64,000 nt of DNA from Pelosinus baikalensis (GCF_020819555.1 NZ_JAJHJB010000025.1:11989-75988), one strand, 5' to 3'. Shown: positions 17,046 through 26,937, counted from the first letter of the stretch. A program made the numbers and translations. The notes: a model not told the origin generated them from the letters alone.

Positions 17046-20000
17046 TTAATCCGGGAATTGTTCACAAATTTGCAAGATTTCATCCAATTTATTCATAAAA
17101 AGATCCACTAGTTTAGGATCAAAATGAGCTCCCCGCTCTTTGGAAATATAACGTAATATCTCATCTAATGGCCAAGCCTTTTTATAAATACGCTCACTCC
17201 CCAAGGCATCAAAAACATCTGCTAATGCAACAATTCTACCATAAATATGTATTTCTTCCCCTGCCAATCCTTGTGGATATCCGCTGCCATCATATCGCTC
17301 ATGATGTTCATGAGCGATAAGGGCTCCACTTTTTAATATGGAACGCTTTGATCTTTTTAACATTTCATAGCCCACAGGAGAATGTCTTTTCATAATAGTA
17401 AATTCCTCAGGAGTCAGTTTACCTGGTTTATTTAAAATCGCATCTGGAATTGCCAATTTACCGACATCATGGATCGGAGCAGCTAATCGTAAATTTTCTG
17501 TTTCTTCGGGAGAAAGACCATAAGCTAATGCTAATAATTTTGCAATTTCAGCAACCCTTTTCACGTGATATCCTGTTTCCTGAGAGCGTGCTTCAGCAAT
17601 CTCTCCTAATGTAAAGAGAATTTCCTTTTGTGCATCTTCTACCTCTTCATTTAAATAAATATTATCGAAAGCGATTGATACATTGGTGCAAAAAACCTCA
17701 ATTAAATCCTTATCCCAGATACTTAAAGAAGCGACACCATCTAAGTAAATTACATTTTCTGAGCCTTGTTTACTACAAAAGTAAATTATAAAACGATCAG
17801 GAAAGTACAGACTTTTCTTTTGCTGAAAAGTTGCTTCAATATCTTGTCCAACTTTCGTCTCTATATCTTTCTGCAGCTTAGTACCAATCAATTTTTCATA
17901 GGTACCAGTTGCCGCCAGTATACAAAAATCATCTATTCCTTCTTTTGTTGCGGCAAAGGCGGATGCATGGCAATACAATGCATTAGGATTCAGGTGTAGA
18001 ATCGCCACCAGTTGTGATAATACCGCGGAAGCAAATTTTGTCATCGATTGAAGCTGAAAAATAGTAGCTGATGAATCAATGATTTGCTTTAAACTGCGGC
18101 GATTCATATCAATAATACTCAAATCCCGAAAAGAACGCAGGGTTGTTACTAAGGTAGTATGCAGCTTTTGCGATGTTAGTTCTGTTTTTTCCTTATAATC
18201 ATTAATATCATATTCTACCACCACATCATGTTCCGGAGCCTGACCAGGCTGACCAGTCCGCAGAATGATCCTAACTAAATGATTCTGTAATTCATTGCGA
18301 ATATAGCGAGCCAACTGCAAGCCTGAATTTTCTTCTTCCATGACCACGTCCAGCAATATCACAGCTACATCCGGATTCTCTATTAATAAATTTCGCCCTT
18401 CACTTGCTGAATAAGCACTGATAAACTCTATCGCCTTAGCCCCCACTCCTACTGGCGTATTAATTTCATGGGCAATTCCGGCAACTAAGCTGCCAAGAGA
18501 AGCCATCTTCTCCGCATGCACTAGCTGCGCCTGGGTTTGTTGCAAATTCTCTACAGTAAACTGTAACTGTTTATTTACAGTTTGTAACTCTTCGTTCATA
18601 GCGAGCAAAGCTTCCGTTCTGCGTTCCACTTTAATCTCTAGCTGCTCATGGACTTGACGCAGCGCTTCCTCAGCTATCTTACGCTGTGTGATGTCACTGA
18701 TCGAGCCAACAACCCGCAATGGCACACACTGTTCATCCCAGACTGCTTGCCCGCTAACAAATGCCCATTTAAAGCTATAATCCTTGCAGCAAAAACGATA
18801 TTCCCCACGAAAAAAGTCTGCTTTTTTCGCAAGATAATCCTGCAGAAATTGCTCAATCTTTTCAGAATCATTTGGATGGATTCGTTTGCGCCATTCCTCC
18901 ATACTCTTAAATACTTCTACATCATCATACCCAAACATTTGCATTACTCTGGCGGAGAAGAAAGTTTGGTCGGTTTTTATATCCCAATCCCAAATCCCCT
19001 CATTATTCCCCTGCAATGCCAGCTGCCAGCGCTCTTCGCTGACCATCAACTCTTTGTTTGTTTTCTGTATTACATCCATATTATTTTGAATCGTTTGTGA
19101 CATCGTATTGAAAGTTGTACAAAGTTCTTGCAATTCTTGAGGAGCAGAGCGAATTACCTCTTCACTGATTTTTGCAGAAGCAAAATTCCCCTCATTAATA
19201 CTCGTAAAATGCCTTGTTACCGTAGTAATCGAACGAAATAACTTATTGAAAATCAAGAGAGAAACAAAAGAAAGCAACAAAAATATAATACAGAAGGTGA
19301 CTATACCATATTTAATACTATCATAGAAACCTTGTAATACTTCTTTTTGTGTAATAGTAACAGCAATGCCCCAGCCTGGAGTTTTTACACGATTAGTGGC
19401 AACCATTACTGCCTCTCCATTATCTCTAGTAAACTGCCTTATACTACGTAAATCTTTTTTAAATAAATCAGTAAGCTCACTTGGAATATAGGAAATATGC
19501 CCCGCAGTTTCACTATGTTGCGGTACAATTACTTTTCCATCAGAAGTGAAAACAAGTGTTTGACCCGTTTGACCAATCTTTGCATCTTCACTCATATCCT
19601 CTAATACATCCAACTTAATATTTTGCAATAATACGTCTGTTAACTCCCCACTCTCTTTTATGATCGGCTGGGTAATGACAATAACAGGTTTCCCAGTCGT
19701 AGGGCTAATCAATATCTTACTAATTTGGGAAGTTCTCGATGTAATAGTATCTTGGAAATAATTGTAACCCGCCATGCTTTTTCCAATTGCACTGGGATTA
19801 TGAGGATAGATATTAGTGATTTCCCCATTTGGCTTTGCTACAATAAGATCATCAAAAGCATTTAGTTCATTATGCATATTTCCCAAAAGTTTTTGCATTT
19901 CTTTCTGACTTGCATTTTGAACAAAATATTCACTTACAAAAAGGTGACCGCCTTGTTTTATAAGAGTAAACCACATTTCCACTTGGTTACTAAATTGCGT

Positions 20001-20138
20001 AGCCTGATTTTGTAGAATTCCTTGCATACTTTCTTTCTCTTGGATGTAAGCAGTATACATCTGCACACCAGTAACGAGTGAAGTCATCAGGAATAATGCT
20101 ACCACCATTACTAAAAGTAGCTGAGAACGAATCTTCAT
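17046..20138 (-). CDS. Chimeric sensor: Cache-HAMP-PAS-HisKA joined to truncated REC-DUF3369-HD-GYP
   Basis: A 1030-aa protein, counted from the ATG at 20138, which has GGAGGAT upstream. Order: membrane span 6-28; extracellular dCache sensor to about 270; second span about 275-297; HAMP; PAS/PAC at about 365-487; coiled coil; a HisKA H-box with His near residue 557 (GIAHEINTPVG). Directly after it, at about residue 567, the text changes to the middle of a receiver domain (AIEFISAYSASEG, then ILLDVVM with the phospho-Asp near 597). DUF3369 follows, then HD-GYP with HD near 890 and HHERYDGSGYP near 945. There is no ATPase domain and no first third of the receiver. HD-GYP proteins degrade cyclic-di-GMP. 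I infer an in-frame deletion joining a kinase gene to its adjacent response-regulator gene. Confidence 0.88.
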   Translation of the reverse strand: MKIRSQLLLVMVVALFLMTSLVTGVQMYTAYIQEKESMQGILQNQATQFSNQVEMWFTLIKQGGHLFVSEYFVQNASQKEMQKLLGNMHNELNAFDDLIVAKPNGEITNIYPHNPSAIGKSMAGYNYFQDTITSRTSQISKILISPTTGKPVIVITQPIIKESGELTDVLLQNIKLDVLEDMSEDAKIGQTGQTLVFTSDGKVIVPQHSETAGHISYIPSELTDLFKKDLRSIRQFTRDNGEAVMVATNRVKTPGWGIAVTITQKEVLQGFYDSIKYGIVTFCIIFLLLSFVSLLIFNKLFRSITTVTRHFTSINEGNFASAKISEEVIRSAPQELQELCTTFNTMSQTIQNNMDVIQKTNKELMVSEERWQLALQGNNEGIWDWDIKTDQTFFSARVMQMFGYDDVEVFKSMEEWRKRIHPNDSEKIEQFLQDYLAKKADFFRGEYRFCCKDYSFKWAFVSGQAVWDEQCVPLRVVGSISDITQRKIAEEALRQVHEQLEIKVERRTEALLAMNEELQTVNKQLQFTVENLQQTQAQLVHAEKMASLGSLVAGIAHEINTPVGVGAKAIEFISAYSASEGRNLLIENPDVAVILLDVVMEEENSGLQLARYIRNELQNHLVRIILRTGQPGQAPEHDVVVEYDINDYKEKTELTSQKLHTTLVTTLRSFRDLSIIDMNRRSLKQIIDSSATIFQLQSMTKFASAVLSQLVAILHLNPNALYCHASAFAATKEGIDDFCILAATGTYEKLIGTKLQKDIETKVGQDIEATFQQKKSLYFPDRFIIYFCSKQGSENVIYLDGVASLSIWDKDLIEVFCTNVSIAFDNIYLNEEVEDAQKEILFTLGEIAEARSQETGYHVKRVAEIAKLLALAYGLSPEETENLRLAAPIHDVGKLAIPDAILNKPGKLTPEEFTIMKRHSPVGYEMLKRSKRSILKSGALIAHEHHERYDGSGYPQGLAGEEIHIYGRIVALADVFDALGSERIYKKAWPLDEILRYISKERGAHFDPKLVDLFMNKLDEILQICEQFPD

Positions 20139-20170
20139 GCTATGTATCCTCCTCTCCACGATCGGCTCCC

Positions 20171-21314
20171 TTAAGGCTGTATATCGTCCTTGACAATCTT
20201 TCCATTTCGAATCGTCAAGATCATCATTTTTCTTTTCACATCATGATGCTGATCAAAAGTAATACGCCCTGTAACACCGGGATAATTTTCCACCTTACTA
20301 AGATAATCATAAATCCCCTCACGGCTAGCACCATTCTTTTTCATCGCCTGAATCAACAATTGAGCTGAATCGTAAGCCAAGGCTGCGTAACTGTCAGGTT
20401 CTTTATGATATCGATCCTGAAAACACTTTGTGAATTCTTCAGATCCATTTTCCTGTATACCATTATAAAAAAACCATTAAAACGGACGCCTTCCACCGCT
20501 TCTTTACCTAGCAAAACAAATTCTTCTGAGCTAATTCCATCTGTACCGATGATGGGAAGGTCTATCCCGATCCCTCTCGCTTGACGAGCAACGAATGCTG
20601 CTTCCGAAGAATATCCCGCTATAAAAATCCCATCGGGTTTTGAATACTTTATTTTATACAGTTCAGAGGTAAAGTCAGTAGTTCGTCCTTCAGAAAAAAT
20701 TTCAATCGCTGTAATTTCACCGCCAATGCGCTGCATTTTCTCACGAAAATAGTCTTTCATTCCCTTACCGTAATCATTATTGACGTAAATAATCGCCATT
20801 TTTTTTAAGCCTAGCTGATAAAAAGAATATTCTCCCAGTCCTTCTGCTTCTGCCTTATCCGTTGGTATGACCCTAAACACATAGGGTGTTGTACCATCTG
20901 TTATCGTTTTATTTACCGAATCCGTAATTACAGGAATCCCTGCACCATTATATACGTTTCTAGCACCATAGTACTAGCACTATTCCAGTGACCAAGCACT
21001 GCTACTACAGCTTGGTTTGTTGCTATTTTTTCTGCCAAATTATGAGCTTCTTTTGGTGAACTGGCATCATCCCCCGCCAATAACTTAATATTTCTGCCTT
21101 GAATGCCGCCAGCTGCATTTGCTTCTTCTAAGGCTAATTGAATGGCTTTTACTTTCATGCTGCCAAACTCTTTAGAGTTGCCGGTCATAGGATTGGCACT
21201 GGCAATGATAATGTCATCCGTCTTACTCTGCTGCCCAATCGTATTACTGCTACACCCGCTGCCAAGCAAAACAAACCCTATAATAAAAATACTAACAATC
21301 AGTTTGCTGCCCAT
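20171..21314 (-). pseudogene. Periplasmic branched-chain amino acid-type binding protein, two frameshifts
   Basis: The three reading-frame pieces together make one LivJ-type lipoprotein: signal and lipobox (LLGSGCSS), the ANPMTGNSKEFG ligand loop, LLAGDDASSPKEA, then IYVNNDYGKG and the C-terminal AYDSAQLLIQAM. The first shift is an extra AT in a TATATA run near 20950. The second is one missing T in a seven-T run near 20464. Both are slippage sites, so they could be true decay or sequencing error. It lies 32 bp upstream of the chimeric sensor and may have been its ligand-binding partner. Confidence 0.85.
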
Positions 21315-21545
21315 GACAATTAACTCCTTTCCTATCCATTAGTCACTGCCAATAAATTACACGATTACAAAAATATATATGATTTGGTTCCACAAGGATC
21401 TTCCTAATTCCTTGCTAAATTTGTCAATTTTTTGTTTATTATTAGAAAAGACTTGTTCTTTAAGCCATTATACTTCTACTCTATTTCTCATGTCACAAAT
21501 CACCATCTTACATGCTACACTAAAAACAACTTGGAATACCACAGA

Positions 21546-21592
21546 ATAGAGTAAAGCTCATATCCCCGTTTGAGATATGAGCTTTACTCTAT
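21546..21592. terminator. Long hairpin after the glycerate kinase gene
   Basis: A perfect inverted repeat of about 20 bp (arms start AATAGAGTAAAGC and end GCTTTACTCTATT) a few bp beyond the stop at 21597. On the minus strand the run of U is missing; on the plus strand the tail is T-rich. It most likely acts as a 3' end hairpin. Confidence 0.65.
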
Positions 21593-21596
21593 TTCC

Positions 21597-22754
21597 TTAT
21601 TTCTTTACTTTTATCCCCAACTCCATGCTCCTTTTTATGATGTGACATAATCGTTCTGCTGCTGCTTCTATCAATTCAGGAGCATTTGTCATGCAATCAG
21701 CTAAATTCAGGGGTGAAGGGATAATGCTCATTAAGCCACTAATGCCACAAGAATATACTTCTTCATATCCCTTACCTAAACTACCGGATAAACAAAAAGT
21801 AGGAACATCGTGCGCTTTAGCAATGCGCGCTACACCTACTGGAGCTTTCCCGCAAGCAGTTTGAAAATCAGTACAACCTTCACCAGTTATGATAACATCA
21901 GCTTCTCTGGCAATATCAGAAAAGCGTACCGCCTCAAGTATAATCTCAACACCAGGCAAAAGCTTCGCATTGGTAAAAAGCAGTAAGCCGGCTCCAAGAC
22001 CGCCGGCAGCTCCTGCCCCTGGATATTCCGTCACATCTTTTCCTGTAACTTGCTTAGCAATCGCAGCAAATCTTGCTAATGCCGCGTCTAATTCAGCAAT
22101 CATTTCTATTGTAGCACCTTTTTGTGGGCCATAAACAGCCGATGCTCCCCGGGGTCCGCATAAAGGGTTATCAACATCACAGGCTACGACTACCGTGGTT
22201 TCCGCTAACCGTGCATCCATTTGACTGACATCAATCTTTGTTAACTGCTGTAATGCCGCTCCTCCACTAGGCAAGGAGTTGCCAACAGTATCTAGAAATT
22301 TTGCTCCTAAAGCACAAGCCATTCCCATTCCACCATCATTCGTTGCACTGCCGCCTATTCCAATGATTAATTTGCGAATTCCTCGATCAAGAGCCGCCTT
22401 TATTAATTCACCTGTACCATAAGTAGTAGTGATGCAAGGATTGCGTTTGTCCTGGGGTACCAAAGGCAAACCTGACGCAGCTGCCATCTCAATGACAGCG
22501 GTTTCCCCATCGCCAAGTATCCCCCAATGAGCCCTTAGTGGATTTCCTAATGGTCCAAGTACAGTTTCTGTAATGATTTGTCCACCAGTAGCTACAACAA
22601 GAGCTTCAATTGTACCTTCTCCTCCATCCGCTATTGGTACTTTAATTACCTCGGCATCTGAGAAAACGGATAATATCCCTGCCTCCATAGCATTTGCTAC
22701 AGCTACAGCTGACGCGCTTCCTTTAAATGAATCGGGGGCCACAACAATACGCAT
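21597..22754 (-). CDS. Glycerate kinase (GarK/GlxK family)
   Basis: A 385-aa enzyme that phosphorylates D-glycerate to 2-phosphoglycerate. Signatures are MRIVVAPDSFKGS at the start, ADGGEGTIEAL, GIGGSATNDGGMG and the late ITGEGCTDFQTACGK. I start it at 22754 by family alignment; AAGGA lies about 10 nt upstream and a longer frame to 22826 has no support. It follows a hydroxyacid dehydrogenase that would make glycerate from hydroxypyruvate or tartronate semialdehyde, so the two form a short glycerate pathway. The rest of that operon is decayed. Confidence 0.93.
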   Translation of the reverse strand: MRIVVAPDSFKGSASAVAVANAMEAGILSVFSDAEVIKVPIADGGEGTIEALVVATGGQIITETVLGPLGNPLRAHWGILGDGETAVIEMAAASGLPLVPQDKRNPCITTTYGTGELIKAALDRGIRKLIIGIGGSATNDGGMGMACALGAKFLDTVGNSLPSGGAALQQLTKIDVSQMDARLAETTVVVACDVDNPLCGPRGASAVYGPQKGATIEMIAELDAALARFAAIAKQVTGKDVTEYPGAGAAGGLGAGLLLFTNAKLLPGVEIILEAVRFSDIAREADVIITGEGCTDFQTACGKAPVGVARIAKAHDVPTFCLSGSLGKGYEEVYSCGISGLMSIIPSPLNLADCMTNAPELIEAAAERLCHIIKRSMELGIKVKK

Positions 22755-22800
22755 ATCCATCACATCCTTTATCAATCTAAGTATCTTTGATACTGCATGT

Positions 22801-22834
22801 AAATGAGAGTATGAAATCATTCTCATACTCTCAT
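22801..22834. terminator. Hairpin between dehydrogenase and kinase genes
   Basis: A perfect 14-bp stem (AAATGAGAGTATGA / TCATACTCTCATTT) with a 6-8 nt loop, 110 bp beyond the dehydrogenase stop. T-rich sequence follows only on the plus strand, so on the transcribed strand it may weaken rather than stop transcription. Confidence 0.55.
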
Positions 22835-22942
22835 TTTTATTACTTTATTTTATCATCTTACCAATTATTAATCTATGTTTACTGTTATCTCTACTGAAAT
22901 AAACATTCTACACAGCAAATGTATTTTATATAACAAGCACGC

Positions 22943-23902
22943 TTACTTATTCACAATATTCACTGGTGTATTTGCCAAGAATTTTGCCAGATTATCTACA
23001 GCAATATCCATTAGTCTCGATCTGGATTCTTTTGGTGCCCAAGCAATATGAGGCGTAATAATGCAGTTTTTTGCCGTGAGTAATGGATTATCCGCTTTAA
23101 TCGGCTCGGAGGAAACAACATCCAATGCCGCTCCATATAATTTGCCGCTATTTAACGCTTCTGCCAAATCTTCTTCCACAATCAAAGGACCTCGAGAGGT
23201 ATTGATAATGATAACCCCATCTTTCATTTTGGCAATATTATTCTTGTTTACAATGCCCTTGGTGCTGTCAAATAACGGACAATGCAGGGATATCACATCG
23301 GAGTTTGCTAATAGTTCATCAAGACCTACATACTGTAGGGTATCGCTTTTTAGCTCTTCAATTTCATAGGAGTCAAAAGCTAATACTTTCATTCCCAAAG
23401 CTTGAGCAATCTTAGCGGTTGCTTGACCAATTCTGCCGAATCCGATAATACCTAAGGTTTTACCAGCAAGTTCGATGAGAGGATAGTTCCAATAGCACCA
23501 GTCTTGACAATTGGTCCAGTCACCTTTTAGTACACTTCGGCTATGTTCTCCAATATGGTGGCATACTTCCAGTAAGAGTGCAATGGTAATTTGGGATACG
23601 GCAGTGGTGCCATAGGTTGGAATGTTGGCTACCGGTATGCCTTTGGTTTTGGCAATTTCCACATCTACCACATTGTAACCCGTTGCCAATACACCAATAA
23701 ATTTGATGTTCGGGCAGGCAGAAAATACTTCTTGATCGATAACGGTTTTGTTGGTAAAAACAATCTGAGCGTCCCCAATTCTTTCAATGGTTTTTTCGGC
23801 TGGCGTTCTGTCATATACCACCACATCACCTAGTGCTTTTAGACCATCCCAGCTTAAGTCACCAGGATTTAGGGTATAGCCATCTAATACAACGATTTTC
23901 AT
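22943..23902 (-). CDS. D-2-hydroxyacid dehydrogenase (glycerate dehydrogenase/hydroxypyruvate reductase type)
   Basis: A 319-aa NAD-dependent enzyme. The Rossmann loop is LGIIGFGRIGQ at about 148-158. Catalytic Arg lies in NTSRGPLIVEE, Glu in SSEPIKADNP and His in CIITPHIAW, in the standard order. GVLATGYNVVDV is typical of the glycerate dehydrogenase subgroup. GGAGG lies before the ATG, immediately after the pseudogene block, and the reading frame is intact. With glycerate kinase downstream it would feed 3-carbon acids into glycolysis. Confidence 0.92.
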   Translation of the reverse strand: MKIVVLDGYTLNPGDLSWDGLKALGDVVVYDRTPAEKTIERIGDAQIVFTNKTVIDQEVFSACPNIKFIGVLATGYNVVDVEIAKTKGIPVANIPTYGTTAVSQITIALLLEVCHHIGEHSRSVLKGDWTNCQDWCYWNYPLIELAGKTLGIIGFGRIGQATAKIAQALGMKVLAFDSYEIEELKSDTLQYVGLDELLANSDVISLHCPLFDSTKGIVNKNNIAKMKDGVIIINTSRGPLIVEEDLAEALNSGKLYGAALDVVSSEPIKADNPLLTAKNCIITPHIAWAPKESRSRLMDIAVDNLAKFLANTPVNIVNK

Positions 23903-23924
23903 AATAGTTTTTCCTCCATTTTTT

Positions 23925-24722
23925 TTATAGTTTAGCCCAGGCTAGGTTTAAAGCGCGTTTTGCATTGGCAACTACCAGATCTGGGTCTTCATCTCCCCAG
24001 GGTTTTACTTCAAAGTAAGTCTCCATAGCCTTCCATGGATGGATCTTCAACTACGCAATTGGCTATGTGAGCGTGAACAATATAGTCTTTAATGGGCAGT
24101 ATGGCTTCTTCAACGGTTTCATGTAATTGGACAATATGACTTAGATCTACCATGAGACCAAAGTTATCATATTCGACTCGAATCTCTTGGGCAAAACGTT
24201 TGGCAAGAGCAGCAGGACCGATTAAGGATTTCTTGTCAAAGTCATAGTCAAATACTTCGAGGATAATTTTTAGATTTCCTTTCGATTTGGCATAGGCACA
24301 TAGTTCTTTGGTTGATTTTACGAGGGCAGCAAAGGCTTCTTCTTTTTTGGCTTCTTCATATTTTCCCGAAAGAAAGGCACAACCTACAGCGCCTAATTCA
24401 TAGGCTTCGTCCACACCGTCTTTTAGGGAGCCAGGGCTTCAAGGCGTACTTTTTCATCCAGGGAGTTAATGTTTAAGCCCTGTTGTCAGATGCCTTGGCT
24501 GGCAGCCATAACCCACCGTTAAGCCAGCGGTTTTGACGGCTTCTGCCACTTGTTTGCGGGTGTCTTTGTCTTTTATCCAAGTCAGTTCAATGGCATCAAA
24601 ATAATCATCGTTGGCAATCTTTTTGGTGGCTTCGAGTATTGGACCTTCTCCTTTTATGGTGGACGATAGGCCATAAAATTTACAATTCCGACTTGCATGT
24701 ATTTTTTCATGGATTCAATCAT
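23925..24722 (-). pseudogene. Sugar phosphate isomerase/epimerase (TIM barrel), broken
   Basis: The start is intact (GGAGG, then MIESMKKYMQVGIVNFMAYR), but the frame shifts after about 20 codons at about 24660 (a stop appears after YRPP). It resumes as KGEGPILEATKKI through GLTVGYG and breaks again near 24475 and 24430. The middle (CAFLSGKYEEAKKEE through HAHIANCVVEDPSMEGYGD) is open. Near 24020 a stretch expected between GYGDL and FEVKPWGDEDPDLV is missing, roughly 50 codons by family size. The C terminus is intact. At least three lesions make this a true pseudogene rather than a single sequencing error. It once belonged to the hydroxyacid dehydrogenase operon. Confidence 0.88.
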
Positions 24723-24741
24723 TTGTAAATACCTCCATTTT

Positions 24742-25133
24742 TTATTTGAGTAATCCCATATTTGCCAAAATATTTTTCAACTTAGTCATATTGACCTCGG
24801 AGCAACTGGTATTTGGCTTAATCGGTTCACCAGCCTGAAAACCAATGAGATTCATTGCATCTTTGGTTACCACTGGCCAACTGCCAAGTCCCATAGCTAC
24901 CCGCAGTGGAGCAAGCTTATATTGAGCTTCCAGTGATCCTTGTATATCACCAGCCATAAATGTATCGTAAATTTGCACCACTAACTTTGGAGCAATGTTG
25001 GCAGTAGCAGCAACGCATCCTACACCACCATAAACTAAGCCATTTCAGGACCATTTGCTCCCGTTCTAATCATTTTAGGTCCTTCAAAGACAAGGGTGTT
25101 TGCAACAGCGCGAGCGAAAGTCTCAAAATATTT
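24742..25133 (-). pseudogene. Dihydrodipicolinate synthase/N-acetylneuraminate lyase family, C-terminal remnant
   Basis: The open end part reads VVQIYDTFMAGDIQGS through NILANMGLLK, preceded in frame by YGGVGCVAATANIAP. Farther upstream a different frame carries NTLVFEGPKMIRTGANGPE, so there is a frameshift near 25045. Similarity stops at about 25130, so roughly the first half of a 290-aa enzyme is gone. The catalytic Lys region is lost or broken. It lies 19 bp upstream of the isomerase remnant. Confidence 0.75.
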
Positions 25134-25600
25134 TCTCTGGGACCACTACAATGCACATGATACCCTACTTGTCAGATATCAAGAACTTAACAATTATTAC
25201 CAATAATTTACATGTAATATTAAAAGCTCTCCCTTATCAAAACTTAAATGTGATTTCTACAGGGGGAACACTATTTAGGCGAACGAATTCTTTTGTTGAT
25301 TCAGGAGCAGTAAGCTCCTTGAAAAAATACAATATCTCTAAAGCCTTTTTAGCCACAACCGGGATCTCAATTGCAAAAGGAATAACCAATTCCTCATCTC
25401 TTGAGTATGATATAAAAAAATATATCGTAGAACACTGCGATAAAAAAATACTATTGGCAGATGATACGAAGCTCGGTAAAGTATCATTAATAACATATTA
25501 CGACTTAAAAGATATACAAGTATTTGTAACCAATCAAAAACCAGATGATGAATATACTGACTTCTTTAGCAACAACCATATTACATTGATTGCTCCTTAG
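25134..25600 (+). pseudogene. DeoR-family regulator, C-terminal remnant without HTH
   Basis: The DeoR sensor domain is present from its first conserved loop (SGTTTMHMIPYLSD) to the end (FSNNHITLIAP), including VISTGGTLFRRTNSFVDSGAV and KKILLADDTKLGK. The whole DNA-binding half is missing. An ATG at 25100 keeps the frame open but gives a random leader (MQQRERKSQNIF), so it is unlikely to make a working repressor. It points away from the DapA remnant; both lost their 5' ends at the same point. Confidence 0.8.
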
Positions 25601-25625
25601 GGAATTGACTTGCATGAATGGGAAT

Positions 25626-25683
25626 AGAACCAATAAAGAAACTGCCAGGGAATAAAATCCCTGGCAGTTTCTTTATTGGTTCT
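25626..25683 (-). terminator. Strong hairpin terminator of the LivJ-like gene
   Basis: A perfect 26-bp inverted repeat (25626-25651 with 25658-25683) with a 6-nt loop, 2 bp after the stop. It also ends the DeoR remnant on the plus strand, where TTCTTATT follows. Confidence 0.85.
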
Positions 25684-25685
25684 TA

Positions 25686-26855
25686 TTAAGGTTTTACAGT
25701 TTCTTTATACACTTGTTTACCATTTTTCATTTCAATAATTACAGCGCTTTTTATTGCATCATGGGTATCATTTAATGTTAAGGAACCAGTTACACCTTGG
25801 AAATCTTTTGTATTGGCAAGTGCTTCACGAATTTTTTCAGAATCCGTGCTGTTAGCCCGTTTAATGGCATCTACTAAAGCATAAGCTGCATCATAACCTA
25901 GGACAGCCATTGCATCTGGCACTTGACCATATTCTTTTTGGAAAGCATCAAGGAATGCTTTTGATTTAGGACTGTTATCTTCTACAGAATAGTGATTCGT
26001 AAAGTACGTATTATTAAGAGCATCTGGTCCACCGATTTCAGCCAGTTTAGGAGAATCCCAGCCATCGCCGCCAACAAATGGTGCGGTGATACCAATTTCA
26101 CGAGCCTGTTTTATGATCTTTCCTACTTCGCCGTAATAGCCAGGCACATAAATTACATCTGGGTTAGTAGCTTTAATTTTTGTTAACAGTGTTTTGAAAT
26201 CCTGGTCATTTTGTAAATAAGCTTCTTCGATAGCTATGCTACCGCCGCCCTTAGTAAAAGCATCTTTAAAGAATTTAGATAAGCCTTTGCTATAATCGCT
26301 AGAGTTATCAATCATGACAGCAGCATTTTTAGCTTTAAGAGAGTTCAATACGAAATTTGCTCCTACAGTACCTTGAAAAGGATCAATAAAACATACGCGG
26401 AAGGTATAGTTTTTAACTTTTCCAGTATTCTCATCTAAGGTTACTTTAGGATTCGTTGTTGCAGCGGCGACAAATGGGATTTTATTCGCTTCAGCAACGG
26501 TTGAACCTGCGATACCGTTAGAGCTGGTAGTAAAACCAGTAACAGCAATTACTTTATCTTGAGAAATAACTTTTGTCATTGCATTAGAGGATTCAGATGG
26601 TTCACCTTTGTTATCGGCAACTGCGATTTGGATTTGTTTGCCCAAAACGCCACCATTAGCATTAATTTCTTTAAATGCTAGCTTAGCGCCATTGGCAGCA
26701 GCTGTACCAAAGGATGCAGTATTTCCTGTCAATTCATATACAACACCAATTTTAATATCTTTGCTAGCGCTTCCACCACAGCCAGCTACCAATCCAGCAA
26801 CCAATATGACAACAGTGAATAAAGATAACCATTTAGCATTCATTTTTCTAAACAC
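25686..26855 (-). CDS. ABC transporter substrate-binding lipoprotein, LivJ/branched-chain amino acid type
   Basis: A 389-aa lipoprotein. The lipobox is LVAGCGG near residue 26. The mature part is a Peripla_BP_6 fold: GVVYELTGNTASFG, GGVLGKQIQIAVADNKGEPSE, IDNSSDYSKGL and YDAAYALVDAI. It binds amino acids or related acids outside the cytoplasmic membrane. Translation starts at GTG with GGGGG before it. No permease or ATPase genes are nearby, so it must share a transporter encoded elsewhere. Its closeness to the proline operon suggests an amino acid ligand, which is only an inference. Confidence 0.9.
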   Translation of the reverse strand: MFRKMNAKWLSLFTVVILVAGLVAGCGGSASKDIKIGVVYELTGNTASFGTAAANGAKLAFKEINANGGVLGKQIQIAVADNKGEPSESSNAMTKVISQDKVIAVTGFTTSSNGIAGSTVAEANKIPFVAAATTNPKVTLDENTGKVKNYTFRVCFIDPFQGTVGANFVLNSLKAKNAAVMIDNSSDYSKGLSKFFKDAFTKGGGSIAIEEAYLQNDQDFKTLLTKIKATNPDVIYVPGYYGEVGKIIKQAREIGITAPFVGGDGWDSPKLAEIGGPDALNNTYFTNHYSVEDNSPKSKAFLDAFQKEYGQVPDAMAVLGYDAAYALVDAIKRANSTDSEKIREALANTKDFQGVTGSLTLNDTHDAIKSAVIIEMKNGKQVYKETVKP

Positions 26856-26937
26856 AATAATCCCCCTTATTAATTATATTATTTCGAAGTTTTCTACACC
26901 TTACCGTCTTCCCTACCACCCCCACCAAAATATCGAA

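Noticed and set aside
25100..25600. Intact short DeoR protein
   Set aside because: The first 12 codons do not match the family and the DNA-binding half is missing.
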